Assembly: GCA_002315855.1 (NCBI GenBank)
Contig: DCIG01000016.1
Coordinates: 1 to 59,562 of the forward strand
DNA from: Lentisphaeria bacterium UBA1732
GTDB taxonomy: Bacteria > Verrucomicrobiota > Lentisphaeria > Victivallales > UBA1829
DNA length: 59,562 nucleotides
Direction of reading: 5' to 3'
Shown: one piece after another, positions 25,834-35,558 of the stretch
Position numbering within the stretch: the first letter of the stretch is position 1
Layout: each line of letters opens with the position of its first letter
Notes under the pieces: generated by a model
The model's database searches: none
Seen by the model: the letters and a program-made list of their open reading frames with translations, nothing else
Told to the model about the DNA's origin: nothing
Translations under genes and position numbers: made by a program

Positions 25834-27819
25834 TCACTTGATTCCGAATTCGCCGGATTCGATGGCCTGCTTCAGGAAGAAATCGAGGGTCTCCTGAATG
25901 GATTCGCGGAAGCCGACGACGGGTTCCCAATCGCAGTATTTCCTGGCGTTGCGGATGCTGGGCTTGCGGTGCTGGCAATCCTGATAGCCGGTTCCGTAGA
26001 ACGTGCCGCTTTCCACTTCCTTGTAACCGGCGAAAGCCGGGAATTTCTTGCGGAGCGGATGCTTGTCGAAGAGTTCGACCAGAGTTTCTGCGAGTTCGCG
26101 GATGCTGGCTTCATTGTCCGGGTTGCCGATGTTGATGATTTTGCCATCGCAGCGTCCGTCCTTGTTTTCAATGATGCGGAAGAGGCATTCGATACCGTCG
26201 GTAACATGGGTGAAGCAGCGTTTCTGTGCGCCGCCATCGATGAGCAGAATCGGGTTGCCCTGCACCAGGTTCAGAATCAGCTGAGTAATGGCGCGGGAAC
26301 TGCCGATACGTGCGGAAGACAGGCTGTCCAGTTTCGGTCCCATCCAGTTGAACGGACGGAAGAGGGTGAACTTCAATCCGCGTGTCGCGCCGTATGCCCA
26401 AATCACGCGGTCAAGCATCTGCTTGCTGCAGGAATAAATCCAGCGCTGCATACGAATCGGACCAAGGATGAGGCGGGAATTGTCTTCATCGAAGTTTTCA
26501 TCATCGCACATGGCGTAGACTTCGGAGGTGGACGGGAAGATAATGCGTTTGCCGTACTTGTGGCAGTAGCGGACAATCTTCAGGTTTTCTTCAAAGTCAA
26601 GCTCGAAGACGCGGAGCGGATTGCGGGTGTATTCGATCGGGGTGGCGATTGCGACCAGCGGGAGGACGACATCGCACTTGCGCACATGGTATTCGATCCA
26701 TTCGTTGTTGATCTGCACGTCGCCTTCAAAGAAGTGGAAATCTTTCTTTTTCAGCAAATCGGTGATGTAGTTGCTGCGGAGGTCCATGCCGTAGACTTCA
26801 TAATTGCCGTCACGGAGGAGGCGTTCGCTGATTGCGCTTCCGATAAAACCGTTCACGCCCAGAATCAGGACGCTTTTCTTGCGTTTTGCAGTCATGGGAC
26901 CATTGGTGAGGACCATTTTCTCCGTGAAACGGGATTCCTGAGCGAGCTGTTCGCCGGTGGTGTAGAGACCGCCCTCTTTCTGAGCGAAATTGACCTTGAC
27001 GGCATTCTTGCCGCAGGAGATGACCAGCGGAGAGGTGCTGACGATAATGCCGGCCTGAACTTTTTTCTTCATCGGCACAACGGAAACATCCCAAATCAGA
27101 TATTTCTGATTTGCGGCATAGGTGAACGCGCCGGGGAACGGACGGGTTACACCGCGCACCAGATTGCGCACGGCTTCCGCGTCTTTCGTCCAGTCGATGA
27201 GACCATCGGCGGGGCGGCGACGCCCGAACTGCGTGGCAAGTTTTTCATCCTGCTTTCTGGCTTTTGCTTTGCCGCTCAGAATTGCAGGAAGAGTCTTTCC
27301 CAGCATTTTTTCAGCGGCGGCGACGGCCTTCAGGTGAACATCCTTTGCCGTGTCGTTGTCTTCAATGGAGAACTTTTCCTGAGCGATGATTCCGCCGCAG
27401 TCAATCTGGTCGGTCATCACATGCAGGGTAACGCCGGATTCCTTTTCGCCGTTGATGACGGCCCAGTTCAGGGGAGCGCAGCCGCGATATTTCGGAAGCA
27501 GGGAACCGTGCAGATTGTAAGCGCCTTTTGCGGCGAGTTTCAGGATGTCGGCACTGATGGGCTTGCGATAATAGAACGAGAAGATGAAATCAGGATTCAT
27601 CTTTTCAATCCGGGCAGTCCACAGAGGATGGTTGATCTCTTCCGGAGCAAACACCGGGATACCGTTTGCGGCGGCGATTTCAGCCACAGAGCGGAACCAC
27701 AGGTTTTCATTCGGATCATCTTTGTGGGTGAAAACCGCTTCAATTTTGATTCCGGCTTTGAGAAGCTGCTCAATACCGATGCAGCCGATGTTGTTGTACG
27801 CGAAAACGACAGCTTTCAT
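25834..27819 (-). CDS. arnA: Bifunctional UDP-Ara4N formyltransferase / UDP-glucuronate oxidase (decarboxylating)
   Basis: 661 residues. N-terminal formyltransferase (about 1-300) with NLHGSLLPKYRG (catalytic Asn/His) and TDQIDCGGI (Asp). C-terminal short-chain dehydrogenase (about 315-661) with nucleotide motif GVNGFIGSAI, TSEVYAM and YSCSK. The C-terminal half makes UDP-4-keto-pentose from UDP-glucuronate, the substrate of ArnB. The N-terminal half formylates UDP-Ara4N. AAGGAG precedes the ATG. Both halves look catalytically complete. Confidence 0.97.
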   Translation of the reverse strand: MKAVVFAYNNIGCIGIEQLLKAGIKIEAVFTHKDDPNENLWFRSVAEIAAANGIPVFAPEEINHPLWTARIEKMNPDFIFSFYYRKPISADILKLAAKGAYNLHGSLLPKYRGCAPLNWAVINGEKESGVTLHVMTDQIDCGGIIAQEKFSIEDNDTAKDVHLKAVAAAEKMLGKTLPAILSGKAKARKQDEKLATQFGRRRPADGLIDWTKDAEAVRNLVRGVTRPFPGAFTYAANQKYLIWDVSVVPMKKKVQAGIIVSTSPLVISCGKNAVKVNFAQKEGGLYTTGEQLAQESRFTEKMVLTNGPMTAKRKKSVLILGVNGFIGSAISERLLRDGNYEVYGMDLRSNYITDLLKKKDFHFFEGDVQINNEWIEYHVRKCDVVLPLVAIATPIEYTRNPLRVFELDFEENLKIVRYCHKYGKRIIFPSTSEVYAMCDDENFDEDNSRLILGPIRMQRWIYSCSKQMLDRVIWAYGATRGLKFTLFRPFNWMGPKLDSLSSARIGSSRAITQLILNLVQGNPILLIDGGAQKRCFTHVTDGIECLFRIIENKDGRCDGKIINIGNPDNEASIRELAETLVELFDKHPLRKKFPAFAGYKEVESGTFYGTGYQDCQHRKPSIRNARKYCDWEPVVGFRESIQETLDFFLKQAIESGEFGIK

Positions 27820-27837
27820 GATGATTTCTCCTTGAGA

Positions 27838-28785
27838 TTAGTTGTCTTTATGTTGATTAATAATTGATTCGATGAAAAATTGCGGACGGGCACGGGAGTT
27901 GATGTGAATCTTGCCGATATACTCGCCAAGCAGGCCCATGGCCGCGAACTGACCGCCCATCAGGATAATGACGATGGCGAACAATGCGAATGTGCCGTCT
28001 GCACCCCATGCTTTGTCAATCTGGGAAATGATAAAGACGATGAGGCCGAAAAGGATGCCGAAAACGGCAATTGCGAACCCGAAGAAAGTGAGCAGTCTGA
28101 GCGGGAACGTGCTGGTTCCCGTCAGCAGGTCGTATTGCAGTGCAATCAGCTTCATAACGCTGTATTTGGATTCACCGGCGGCGCGTTCTGCGTGCTTCAC
28201 ATACACTTCGGCCGTGCGTCTGGCATAGGTCATTGCCAGCATCGGGATGAATTTTCCATTTTCCTTGCACAGGAGCATGGCGTCCACCACAGTGCGGCTG
28301 TAACCGCGGAGCATACATCCGTAATCGGTCATGGTCTTTCCGTTGCAGAGTTTGCGGACCATCAGATTCACACTTTTGGAAGCGATTTTACGGAAGAACG
28401 TATCCTGACGGTTTTCGCGGATGGACCCCACCACATCATAACCTTCGCGGAGTTTCTCCAGCAGTTTGGGAATTTCTTCCGGGGGATTCTGGAGGTCGGC
28501 ATCCAGCGTAATCACATATTTTCCGCAGGCAGTCTGCATTCCGGCGGTTACGGCGGCATGCTGACCGAAATTCGAGGTCAGAATCACACCGACGAACAAC
28601 GGATTTTTCTTTGCAATATCCGTAATCATTTCCATACTGCGATCGCTGCTTCCATCATCCACCAGAATGACTTCCACCGATGTATTCAGCTGTTTGCAGA
28701 CGGTGTCTGTGCGGCGTATCAGTTCCGGCAGATTTTCTTCTTCGTTAAAAACCGGAATTACAAGAGAGAGTTCGATTTCAGACAT
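27838..28785 (-). CDS. arnC: Undecaprenyl-phosphate Ara4FN transferase
   Basis: 315 residues from the ATG at 28785 (AAGGA upstream); an ATG 7 codons earlier is possible. GT2 fold: VIPVFNEEENL, VDDGSSDRS, DADLQNPPEEI, then two C-terminal membrane spans (about 235-257 and 270-292). It transfers Ara4FN from UDP to undecaprenyl phosphate. It overlaps the end of arnT by 8 bases, indicating coupled translation. Confidence 0.94.
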   Translation of the reverse strand: MSEIELSLVIPVFNEEENLPELIRRTDTVCKQLNTSVEVILVDDGSSDRSMEMITDIAKKNPLFVGVILTSNFGQHAAVTAGMQTACGKYVITLDADLQNPPEEIPKLLEKLREGYDVVGSIRENRQDTFFRKIASKSVNLMVRKLCNGKTMTDYGCMLRGYSRTVVDAMLLCKENGKFIPMLAMTYARRTAEVYVKHAERAAGESKYSVMKLIALQYDLLTGTSTFPLRLLTFFGFAIAVFGILFGLIVFIISQIDKAWGADGTFALFAIVIILMGGQFAAMGLLGEYIGKIHINSRARPQFFIESIINQHKDN

Positions 28786-30784
28786 TGTCGGAGTCCTTCG
28801 TTTCATGATTATGAGGAGAAACGACTAAAATAATCAGGCGTTTTCCTTCTGCTTTTTCATATTTTTCCCGTTTTTCAGGATTGGCGGCCAATTTGCTGAT
28901 TTTAAGCTCGGTTACCGGGTTGAAATCTTCCACCAGTACCCCGTCCGCATAATTCGCCGTGCCATTCAGGAATAGACAGCGGATTTCATCGTCAGGAATT
29001 TCCACCGCCTCATTTGCGTGGGTAATGACCATACCGCCTTTTTCGCGAATTTCCGTCAATGCCGTTTTGAACGCATCATACCCCAGGATATTCACGGTAT
29101 CATCGAAGAAATCACGGTTTTCATCATTCAGTTCTTCCAGCGCAAATTTCCGGATCGGCTTCTGCAAATTCATGTAATACATCACGGCCGCCTCCCCGAA
29201 ATCCCCGAAAATGACAACGCGGTTCAGATAGTCCGGATCCGCCGTGCAATTTGCCTGCACCGTCTGCCCCACTTCCCGCAGAAACGCCGGACACGGATTG
29301 AAAAGACGCGACGAGGAAATCAGCGGTATCACCACGGCGAAAACCAAACTGCCGACCATGCACACGAACGGAACAACCACATTGACGGGATGTTTTCCTA
29401 CCGTGAAGAAATCAAAGCCGTTTCCTTTTTTGATTCTGCGGAATGCAATCAGCCAGAAAACAAAATATCCAAGCCCGAAAAGAGTTGCAATCAGGCAAAT
29501 CAGCATGAAACGCCCGGAGAAATCATTGAAAAGCACTTCCGCGGGAACGAAGTCCATACATCCGCTTTCGTTGAAATACGCTTTCATGACGGACGGAAAC
29601 GCGAATACCGCGAACGCCAGCACAATCGCAACCATCGGCAAAATGAAATGAGCGAAATTAAACAGAAATGTGGAAATTTTCTGCAAGGCGGTCTTTTCCT
29701 GACGTTCCAGCCAGATTGCCGTCTGAATCATGCAGTACGGCACAATCGGCAGGATGTAATACACGCGGCGGGAACGCGACACCGAGAACAAAACAAAAAT
29801 CGCAATGACGGAACACAGCAGCCACAGGTCATTCTCTTCCATGTGCCGTTTCCGAACCCCCTGAATAATCCGGTCTGCAAAGGCCATGACGAAAAACAGC
29901 GACCACGGAATCAGCAGTCTCGGCAGGTATCCGAAATAGCAGTAGAACGGATCGTCATTGTGATCCCACGGATTGAAAACCCGCACGATATTTTCACGGA
30001 AAACCAGCATCAGACCGTCCGCACTGTAGTTGCCGGCTCCTGCGAAACTGAGGATAAACGGAATGAAATAAACAATCATCCCGATTGCAAAAGCAACGAA
30101 AAATTTCAGATTCAGATGGAATTTGATCTGCTTGCGGATGATGCAGTCAATGAACGCCAGCATGGGGGGAATCACCAGAGCAGGAAGCCCCTTCGTCTGC
30201 GCCCCCACTGCACACAGGAACCAGAATCCGATGTACGCGCCCCACGATTTTCTGTCGCGGTAATTCATATACACCGTTACGGCACCGAGGATAAATACCG
30301 TTTGCTCCATGTCCGCTTCAGCAAGACGCCCCCACAGCATGAAAGAATACAGGGACAGCGTGAGCCACCCCGCAAGGAGCGCGGCACGGCGGGAACCATT
30401 CGTCAGCAAAGCGGTGAGATTTCTTACGCAGACAAGTCCAATCAAAGCGGAAATCACAGACGGCGCGCGACAGACAAATTCATTGACAATCCCGCCTGAA
30501 AGTTTCGCCAGTACGGCAATCAGCCAGTAACTGACCAGAGGTTTGTCAAAATACGCCCCGCCATTGATGCACGGATGAAGCCAGTCGCCCGTCAGCAGCA
30601 TTTCTCTGACGATTTCAAACCAGCGAGCCTCCGAACGCTGAGCAGGATAGCTTCCCAGCATGAAGAACATGGACACAATCGCGAAGCACCAGAAGAAAAC
30701 TTCGCGTTTGTTCCGCTTCAGCATGGGAACCAGTGCTTCACTGCATTCCTGAAAACGTAAAAGGTTGAAATCTTTCGCTGCCAT
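28778..30784 (-). CDS. arnT: Lipid A L-Ara4N transferase (GT83 membrane enzyme)
   Basis: About 668 residues with roughly a dozen membrane spans and a soluble C-terminal domain. The first periplasmic loop SEARWFEIVREML corresponds to the DEARYAE region of ArnT, and WLHPCINGGAYFDKPLVSYWL to its substrate loop. QTKGLPALVIPP is also typical. It moves Ara4N from undecaprenyl phosphate to lipid A at the periplasmic face, which in enterobacteria gives polymyxin resistance. TTG at 30790 with GGAAG is an alternative start. The leading Asp of DEAR is Ser here, worth checking. Confidence 0.9.
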   Translation of the reverse strand: MAAKDFNLLRFQECSEALVPMLKRNKREVFFWCFAIVSMFFMLGSYPAQRSEARWFEIVREMLLTGDWLHPCINGGAYFDKPLVSYWLIAVLAKLSGGIVNEFVCRAPSVISALIGLVCVRNLTALLTNGSRRAALLAGWLTLSLYSFMLWGRLAEADMEQTVFILGAVTVYMNYRDRKSWGAYIGFWFLCAVGAQTKGLPALVIPPMLAFIDCIIRKQIKFHLNLKFFVAFAIGMIVYFIPFILSFAGAGNYSADGLMLVFRENIVRVFNPWDHNDDPFYCYFGYLPRLLIPWSLFFVMAFADRIIQGVRKRHMEENDLWLLCSVIAIFVLFSVSRSRRVYYILPIVPYCMIQTAIWLERQEKTALQKISTFLFNFAHFILPMVAIVLAFAVFAFPSVMKAYFNESGCMDFVPAEVLFNDFSGRFMLICLIATLFGLGYFVFWLIAFRRIKKGNGFDFFTVGKHPVNVVVPFVCMVGSLVFAVVIPLISSSRLFNPCPAFLREVGQTVQANCTADPDYLNRVVIFGDFGEAAVMYYMNLQKPIRKFALEELNDENRDFFDDTVNILGYDAFKTALTEIREKGGMVITHANEAVEIPDDEIRCLFLNGTANYADGVLVEDFNPVTELKISKLAANPEKREKYEKAEGKRLIILVVSPHNHETKDSDNV

Positions 30785-30794
30785 GGACAAAAAA

Positions 30795-31949
30795 TCACTT
30801 CCCGCTCAAAATCTGTTTGCAAGCATCGATGACATCATTCACATCCTCTTCGGTCATACCGGGGAACATCGGCAGCGACAAAATGCGCTCGCTGTTCCAT
30901 TCCGTATTGGCAAGCATTCCTGCGGGGATATGGAATTTTTCACGATAGTATTTCTGCCCGTGCACACAGCGGAAATGGAGACCGGTTCCGATATTCAGAG
31001 CTTTCAACGCCGCCATGAATTCATCACGGGACATTCCGGCTTTATCGGGATCAAGGCGGACCACCATCAGGTGATAGGAGTCTTTGTAATCGTATGCCGG
31101 ACGGGCAAGCGGAGTCAGCTCCTCGATTTCGCTCAGACGCTGACGGTACAGATTGCTGATTGCGCCGCGCTGTGCGTTCATTTCGTCCAGACGCTTCAGC
31201 TGGGTAATCCCCAAAACGGCCTGCATGTCAGGCATATTGAATTTGAAGCCGGGTTCCACGACCTGCGCCTGAGGAGCACGGCCATGAGTCTGGCGGTCGT
31301 ATGCGTCCACGCCCAAACCATGGAATTTCAAACTGCGGACACGGTCTGCCAGAGCTTTATCATCCGTGGCAAACATGCCGCCCTCGCCCGTGGTAATATT
31401 TTTAATCGGGTGGAACGAAAACATCACATTGCCGCGTTTCCCGATTCGTTCGCCCTTGAATTCCGCGCCCAGAGCATGTGCCGCATCTTCAATCAGCGGA
31501 ACGCCGTATTTTGCGGCAACTGCACGGATTTTGTCGAGTTCCAGCACACCGCCGGCGAAGTGGACGGGGACAATCAGTCTTGTTCGGGGGGTGATTGCCG
31601 CTTCAATGCGATCTGCGGTAATCATCAAAGTATCACGGTCGCAGTCCACGAAAACAGGCATCGCACCGTTCAGGCAGATGACATTCGGCTGGGACACCCA
31701 CGTCATGGACGGGGTAATGACTTCATCGCCCGGCTTCAAATCAAAAGCCCGCGCAAGGACCTGCATGACAGCGGTTTCCGAGGTCATCGGAATCGAAAAT
31801 TCAGCCCCGGTACAGCGGGAAAAAGCAACTTCAAAATCAGCATTTTTCGGTCCCGTGGTAATCCATGCGGAACGTAATACATCGGCAACTGCCTGAATTT
31901 CCCACTCCTGAATGGAGGGCTTTGAAAATGGCAGAAAAGTCTTGCGCAT
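30795..31949 (-). CDS. arnB: UDP-4-amino-4-deoxy-L-arabinose aminotransferase
   Basis: 384 residues from the ATG at 31949, which has GGAG about 8 bases upstream (a start 23 codons earlier is unlikely). PLP-dependent DegT/DnrJ/EryC1/StrS enzyme. FSFHPIKNITTGEGG holds the PLP Lys, IEDAAHALGAEF the cofactor Asp, and TFLPFSKPSI the usual N-terminus. It converts the ArnA ketopentose to UDP-L-Ara4N with glutamate as donor. First gene of the operon, behind a strong promoter. Confidence 0.95.
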   Translation of the reverse strand: MRKTFLPFSKPSIQEWEIQAVADVLRSAWITTGPKNADFEVAFSRCTGAEFSIPMTSETAVMQVLARAFDLKPGDEVITPSMTWVSQPNVICLNGAMPVFVDCDRDTLMITADRIEAAITPRTRLIVPVHFAGGVLELDKIRAVAAKYGVPLIEDAAHALGAEFKGERIGKRGNVMFSFHPIKNITTGEGGMFATDDKALADRVRSLKFHGLGVDAYDRQTHGRAPQAQVVEPGFKFNMPDMQAVLGITQLKRLDEMNAQRGAISNLYRQRLSEIEELTPLARPAYDYKDSYHLMVVRLDPDKAGMSRDEFMAALKALNIGTGLHFRCVHGQKYYREKFHIPAGMLANTEWNSERILSLPMFPGMTEEDVNDVIDACKQILSGK

Positions 31950-32113
31950 AATGACATCTCCGAATATCGTGGAAACTGTAGTTTTTGAAAAATCACCAAG
32001 GGACCGCGCCTGAAACATGGAACACTCACTGAATCAACTTTTCATAGTCTTCCCGACTGCATAACATTTCCAAATTCAGCCGCTTTTCTTCGGTGAAAAA
32101 ATATGATTCAACT

Positions 32114-32142
32114 AATATATACCTCTTTTACCCAAAAATCAA
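32114..32142 (-). promoter_or_regulatory. Promoter of the arnB-arnT-arnC-arnA-arnD-thiN operon
   Basis: Minus-strand TTGATT, 17-nt spacer, TATATT in an A+T-rich stretch; leader about 160 nt with no repeat copy. The rest of the 31950-32286 intergenic region holds only this promoter and a terminator. Confidence 0.65.
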
Positions 32143-32189
32143 ATAAATCTCTGATAATAAGTCAACAAATCAATATTTTTCTAACGAAG

Positions 32190-32234
32190 TAAAACGCGTC
32201 CGAAAATGCCGGGACGGAATTTTGCGGACGCGTT
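32190..32234 (-). terminator. Terminator of the LCAT-like lipase gene
   Basis: 10-bp stem aacgcgtccg / cggacgcgtt; on the minus strand TTTT follows. Confidence 0.7.
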
Positions 32235-32286
32235 CCCGATTTCCTCATCGTTTTTGCCGCGAAGAGGGAATCGAATGAAAGGGAAA

Positions 32287-33759
32287 TCAGTCTTTCATGG
32301 TTCTCCTGCGCTGGGCATTCGTGCGGAACTGAATCAGATAGAAGCGGATGTTATGGATAAATTCCGGCGCAACGGTGATGCCCATGTGTGCACCGCTGAC
32401 ATGATAAACCGCAGACCAGTTCACCGGAGAGTCCATGAAGGGAGACCATGCACCTTTGGTATCCGGGTCGCGCAGGTCGGAACGCGCACTGACCGCAGAG
32501 ACTTTGCCATCGCCGGAGTCATAACGCGTAACTTCCAGAGAACCATCCTGATACACCTTGGCATTGGAGGCGGTTTCCACTGCATCACCAACGAAAATCA
32601 TCTGGAAGACATCCGAATCTTTCGGGTCGGGAGTGGAAAGCATGGAGGAGAGGCGTTTCGCAGAATAGAGGCATTTTTTCAGATGATCCAAAGCAATGGT
32701 GCGGCGTTCCTGCGCGTTTTTGGCATCGGGGAGAAGCCATTCCAGATCGGAATCGCAATCAGGATTGGCAAGCCCCCATTTGTGCTTAATCCAGACATTG
32801 CTGTCGTAAAGATCGACGGGTTCACCTGAACCGGCATAGCTGACACTGTTGAATGCGGGGAACGGAAGCATCTGATAGTAAGAGGGGAATGTGCCGATCA
32901 GAGCTTTCGGATAGACGGGAGCACCGGCCTGCAATTTCAAGCCTTCATTCAGTTCAAGCAGGGTATCAAGATAGCCGGCATTCGGCGTACCGATTTGAAT
33001 GAGTTTATCCACACGTTTCGCACCTGCCCACGTGATTATGGGATTGGGATCGCCTTCCGCAGGAAGCGGCAAAGCACCGTAGCGCAGATAGTAACGGGAA
33101 ATCAAACCGCCCATGCTGTGTGCCACGAGGTCGAAGTGGGTTTCATAATTTTTAATGCCGTAGTGAACTTCATACTGTTTTTTGAGGTCGGTATTTTTTT
33201 CTTCGATGAACTTGCTGAGCGAAATGGCATTGTCGGCAACGCTTCTGCGCCAGTCATAGTAGAAAACATAGAGGGACGGGATTTTTCCTGCCAGATTCTT
33301 TTCGCCGCCTTCCAAAACGTAGCCGGAGCCCTGAAGGAGGTCAATCAGAGGTTTGTAGCCGTCCATGGAAAGCTGCAGATTGCCCACATGAACATCAAAG
33401 GTATCCAGCATGGCAAAGGCATTGGAACCGTCTTTGATTTGACTCAGCGGAACACCGGACCGCATGGGGAAAGCCAGCTGGCGCATGATTTTCCGGGAAG
33501 GAAGTTTCGGAGAAAATGTGCCCCAGAGTTCTTCATCCGCACTGCTCTGAAGACGGGCACCGAAAATACCATGAATAATGATGACGGGATTGCGCAGGAC
33601 GCCTTCATAATTGAGAGAACGGCTGGTGTGAGCAGCCAGAAGTGTGCCGCTTTCAGTCATGAGGGACTGATAAGAACCAACAGCAGTGTCCACGCAAGCA
33701 GTCATGACGGCAACAGCCGCACACAAGAGCATGGAAAGCAAAAGTTTTTTTGTTTTCAT
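32287..33759 (-). CDS. LCAT-like alpha/beta hydrolase lipoprotein
   Basis: 490 residues. Lipobox VMTAC with Cys22. The fold has an oxyanion region IIIHGIFGARL, the elbow AHSMGG (Ser215), an acidic residue in SGDGKVSAVSARSD and a His in VSGAHMGI near the end. The arrangement and length recall lecithin:cholesterol acyltransferase and related bacterial phospholipases. It should be anchored in the outer or inner membrane and act on lipid esters. Start: own promoter and AAAGGATC upstream. The gene is separate from the arn operon. Confidence 0.85.
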   Translation of the reverse strand: MKTKKLLLSMLLCAAVAVMTACVDTAVGSYQSLMTESGTLLAAHTSRSLNYEGVLRNPVIIIHGIFGARLQSSADEELWGTFSPKLPSRKIMRQLAFPMRSGVPLSQIKDGSNAFAMLDTFDVHVGNLQLSMDGYKPLIDLLQGSGYVLEGGEKNLAGKIPSLYVFYYDWRRSVADNAISLSKFIEEKNTDLKKQYEVHYGIKNYETHFDLVAHSMGGLISRYYLRYGALPLPAEGDPNPIITWAGAKRVDKLIQIGTPNAGYLDTLLELNEGLKLQAGAPVYPKALIGTFPSYYQMLPFPAFNSVSYAGSGEPVDLYDSNVWIKHKWGLANPDCDSDLEWLLPDAKNAQERRTIALDHLKKCLYSAKRLSSMLSTPDPKDSDVFQMIFVGDAVETASNAKVYQDGSLEVTRYDSGDGKVSAVSARSDLRDPDTKGAWSPFMDSPVNWSAVYHVSGAHMGITVAPEFIHNIRFYLIQFRTNAQRRRTMKD

Positions 33760-33779
33760 AAAAGATCCTTTTGTTAATG

Positions 33780-33807
33780 ATTATATTGTAAAATGAAATG
33801 GTTACAA
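33780..33807 (-). promoter_or_regulatory. Promoter of the LCAT-like lipase gene
   Basis: Minus-strand TTGTAA, 16-nt spacer, TATAAT. Confidence 0.65.
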
Positions 33808-33817
33808 AAAAAGCAGA

Positions 33818-35527
33818 TTACCAGCGCGGGCGTTTTTTCTGAAGAAAGATTTCACATGTTCCGGCGAGGTTGTTCAGAGCGGCAAGATAGTCATGAATCT
33901 GAGGAAGTGTGCCGCAAATGCTGACAGCTCCCGCCGTGGAACCGTCTTCGCAAGGCATATCCATGCGCCCGAATGCAAGAAAGCCGTTGCTTTGGACATC
34001 ACTGCGGGGAGCGATGAAAATATCGGCATGATGCAGAACCGACAGACCGAATGTGCCGACAACTTCGCGGAACGCGCGGGGCATAAACGTGCGGGCAAAG
34101 AAGAAAAACGAAGGATGAATCATGGTGAGCAGATCCATCATTTCGTAAGTTTCACTGTGGCGGGCACGGGTCATAATGACACGCCGGTTAAATTCTCGCT
34201 GGAATGCAATGAAGCCGGAAAGAGGATCATCCTGAACGAAATAATCTGTAGGACGAATGAAAATCAGGCTGAGCTCGCGTTCGATTGAGGAATGAGTGTC
34301 ATCTTCATTGTCCACCGCAACGGGAAAAAGCATTTTCACATCATTGAGCGCAGGAGAATTGCCAAGAGCCCAAAGGATCATGCCCGCAATGGTGGCACTG
34401 CCGTGCATTTCGGCAGAGTGAAGAGCATTGATTTTTTTGCGAATCGCAAGGAAACGGGAGAAGTCGCAAAGCGTGCGGGCACGGTAAAGGGATTTTGTTC
34501 CGTAAACACGGAGGATTTCGGTTTCGGAAGCGGGAGAATCGGGGGCGGGGAATTTCATGGGACCCGCAACACCCCACTGGGCGACAAGCTCGTCCAGAAG
34601 TTCCTGCATCGGCAGTCCATCGACCGGGACATGGTGATACTGCACCCAGATATCCACCTCGGTCAGAGCAGGATGAATGCGGACAATCACATTCAGAAGC
34701 CCCCATCCGGGATGACGGAGCAGACTGATGTCCGGCGTGGCAATCCGGGCGGCAGTAAATGCACTGCTTCCACAGGTTTCCTGCGGCAGATACTGGAACG
34801 ACAGCCAGGCGGCATCCATAATGCGGTTCAGCATCTGCACCATTTCCTGACGCTTGGTCAAGGTGTAAGTATTTTTGTACAGGACCTTGTTTTTGACGGA
34901 GGAATACAGTCTGCGGGCGCGTTTGGAGTCCGGCAGCTGACGGCATCGGTTGTAAACGCGGACGAATTTCGAGAGGACGTTTTTGATGTCATCTTCCGAG
35001 ATAAGGGAGGAAAGAGGTCTGCGTTTGTCAAAAAAGGAACTGACGCTTTCCAGAGAACCGTCGGGAAGGAAACGCGCCGTCATAACATCAATGAACTGAG
35101 TACGCTGAGAGGATGTATGAAAGAGCTGTTCCTGCATTTTCCAGTGCAAATCTTCGTGCGAGGAGATAAACTCGGAGATTCGCTCCAAAATGCAACGTTC
35201 GGCGGCATTCATGGAGGCGGGCGGCTGTTCAAACGGGGTCAGCCTGAACTTGGCAAGCATGAATTTGGAAACATCGTTGCGCATAATGGCGGACGAAACG
35301 TTGCGCCATCCGCTCAGCTCGGACCGGATACCGAGGAATTTCAGGAATTGCAGGATTTTCAGAAAGACAAGGAAAAGGAACGCATCCAGCGACCAGCGGT
35401 CAATCAGCTGAGACATGCGCAGTGAGACAAGTTTGCGAATTTTCTTGCCTTGCCTCCGCGACGCGACAATAAGCGGCTTTACCCCGACTTTTTCAGAAAC
35501 ATTCGTCGGGATAAAGCGTTTTGTCAT
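33818..35527 (-). CDS. HHxxxDG CoA-dependent acyltransferase-like protein
   Basis: 569 residues from the ATG at 35527; an in-frame TTG at 35587 would overlap the pgi end. HHVPVDG at 298-304 is the catalytic HHxxxDG motif shared by condensation domains, chloramphenicol acetyltransferase-type and 2-oxoacid E2 acyltransferases. The C-terminal GTFGLSVLHHAD..PRSDVQSNGFLAFGRM corresponds to the second half of that fold. A hydrophobic patch near residues 47-68 (LDAFLFLVFLKILQFL) suggests membrane association. No carrier domain, adenylation domain or other biosynthetic gene is adjacent. It sits 31 bases after pgi. Acyl donor and acceptor are unknown. Confidence 0.7.
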   Translation of the reverse strand: MTKRFIPTNVSEKVGVKPLIVASRRQGKKIRKLVSLRMSQLIDRWSLDAFLFLVFLKILQFLKFLGIRSELSGWRNVSSAIMRNDVSKFMLAKFRLTPFEQPPASMNAAERCILERISEFISSHEDLHWKMQEQLFHTSSQRTQFIDVMTARFLPDGSLESVSSFFDKRRPLSSLISEDDIKNVLSKFVRVYNRCRQLPDSKRARRLYSSVKNKVLYKNTYTLTKRQEMVQMLNRIMDAAWLSFQYLPQETCGSSAFTAARIATPDISLLRHPGWGLLNVIVRIHPALTEVDIWVQYHHVPVDGLPMQELLDELVAQWGVAGPMKFPAPDSPASETEILRVYGTKSLYRARTLCDFSRFLAIRKKINALHSAEMHGSATIAGMILWALGNSPALNDVKMLFPVAVDNEDDTHSSIERELSLIFIRPTDYFVQDDPLSGFIAFQREFNRRVIMTRARHSETYEMMDLLTMIHPSFFFFARTFMPRAFREVVGTFGLSVLHHADIFIAPRSDVQSNGFLAFGRMDMPCEDGSTAGAVSICGTLPQIHDYLAALNNLAGTCEIFLQKKRPRW

Positions 35528-35558
35528 CGAGTGGATGACGGATTCCTGTTTTTTTCCG

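Noticed and set aside
24907..27867. A 986-codon open frame antisense to arnD and arnA
   Set aside because: Opposite strand of two clear enzymes; no recognisable domain.
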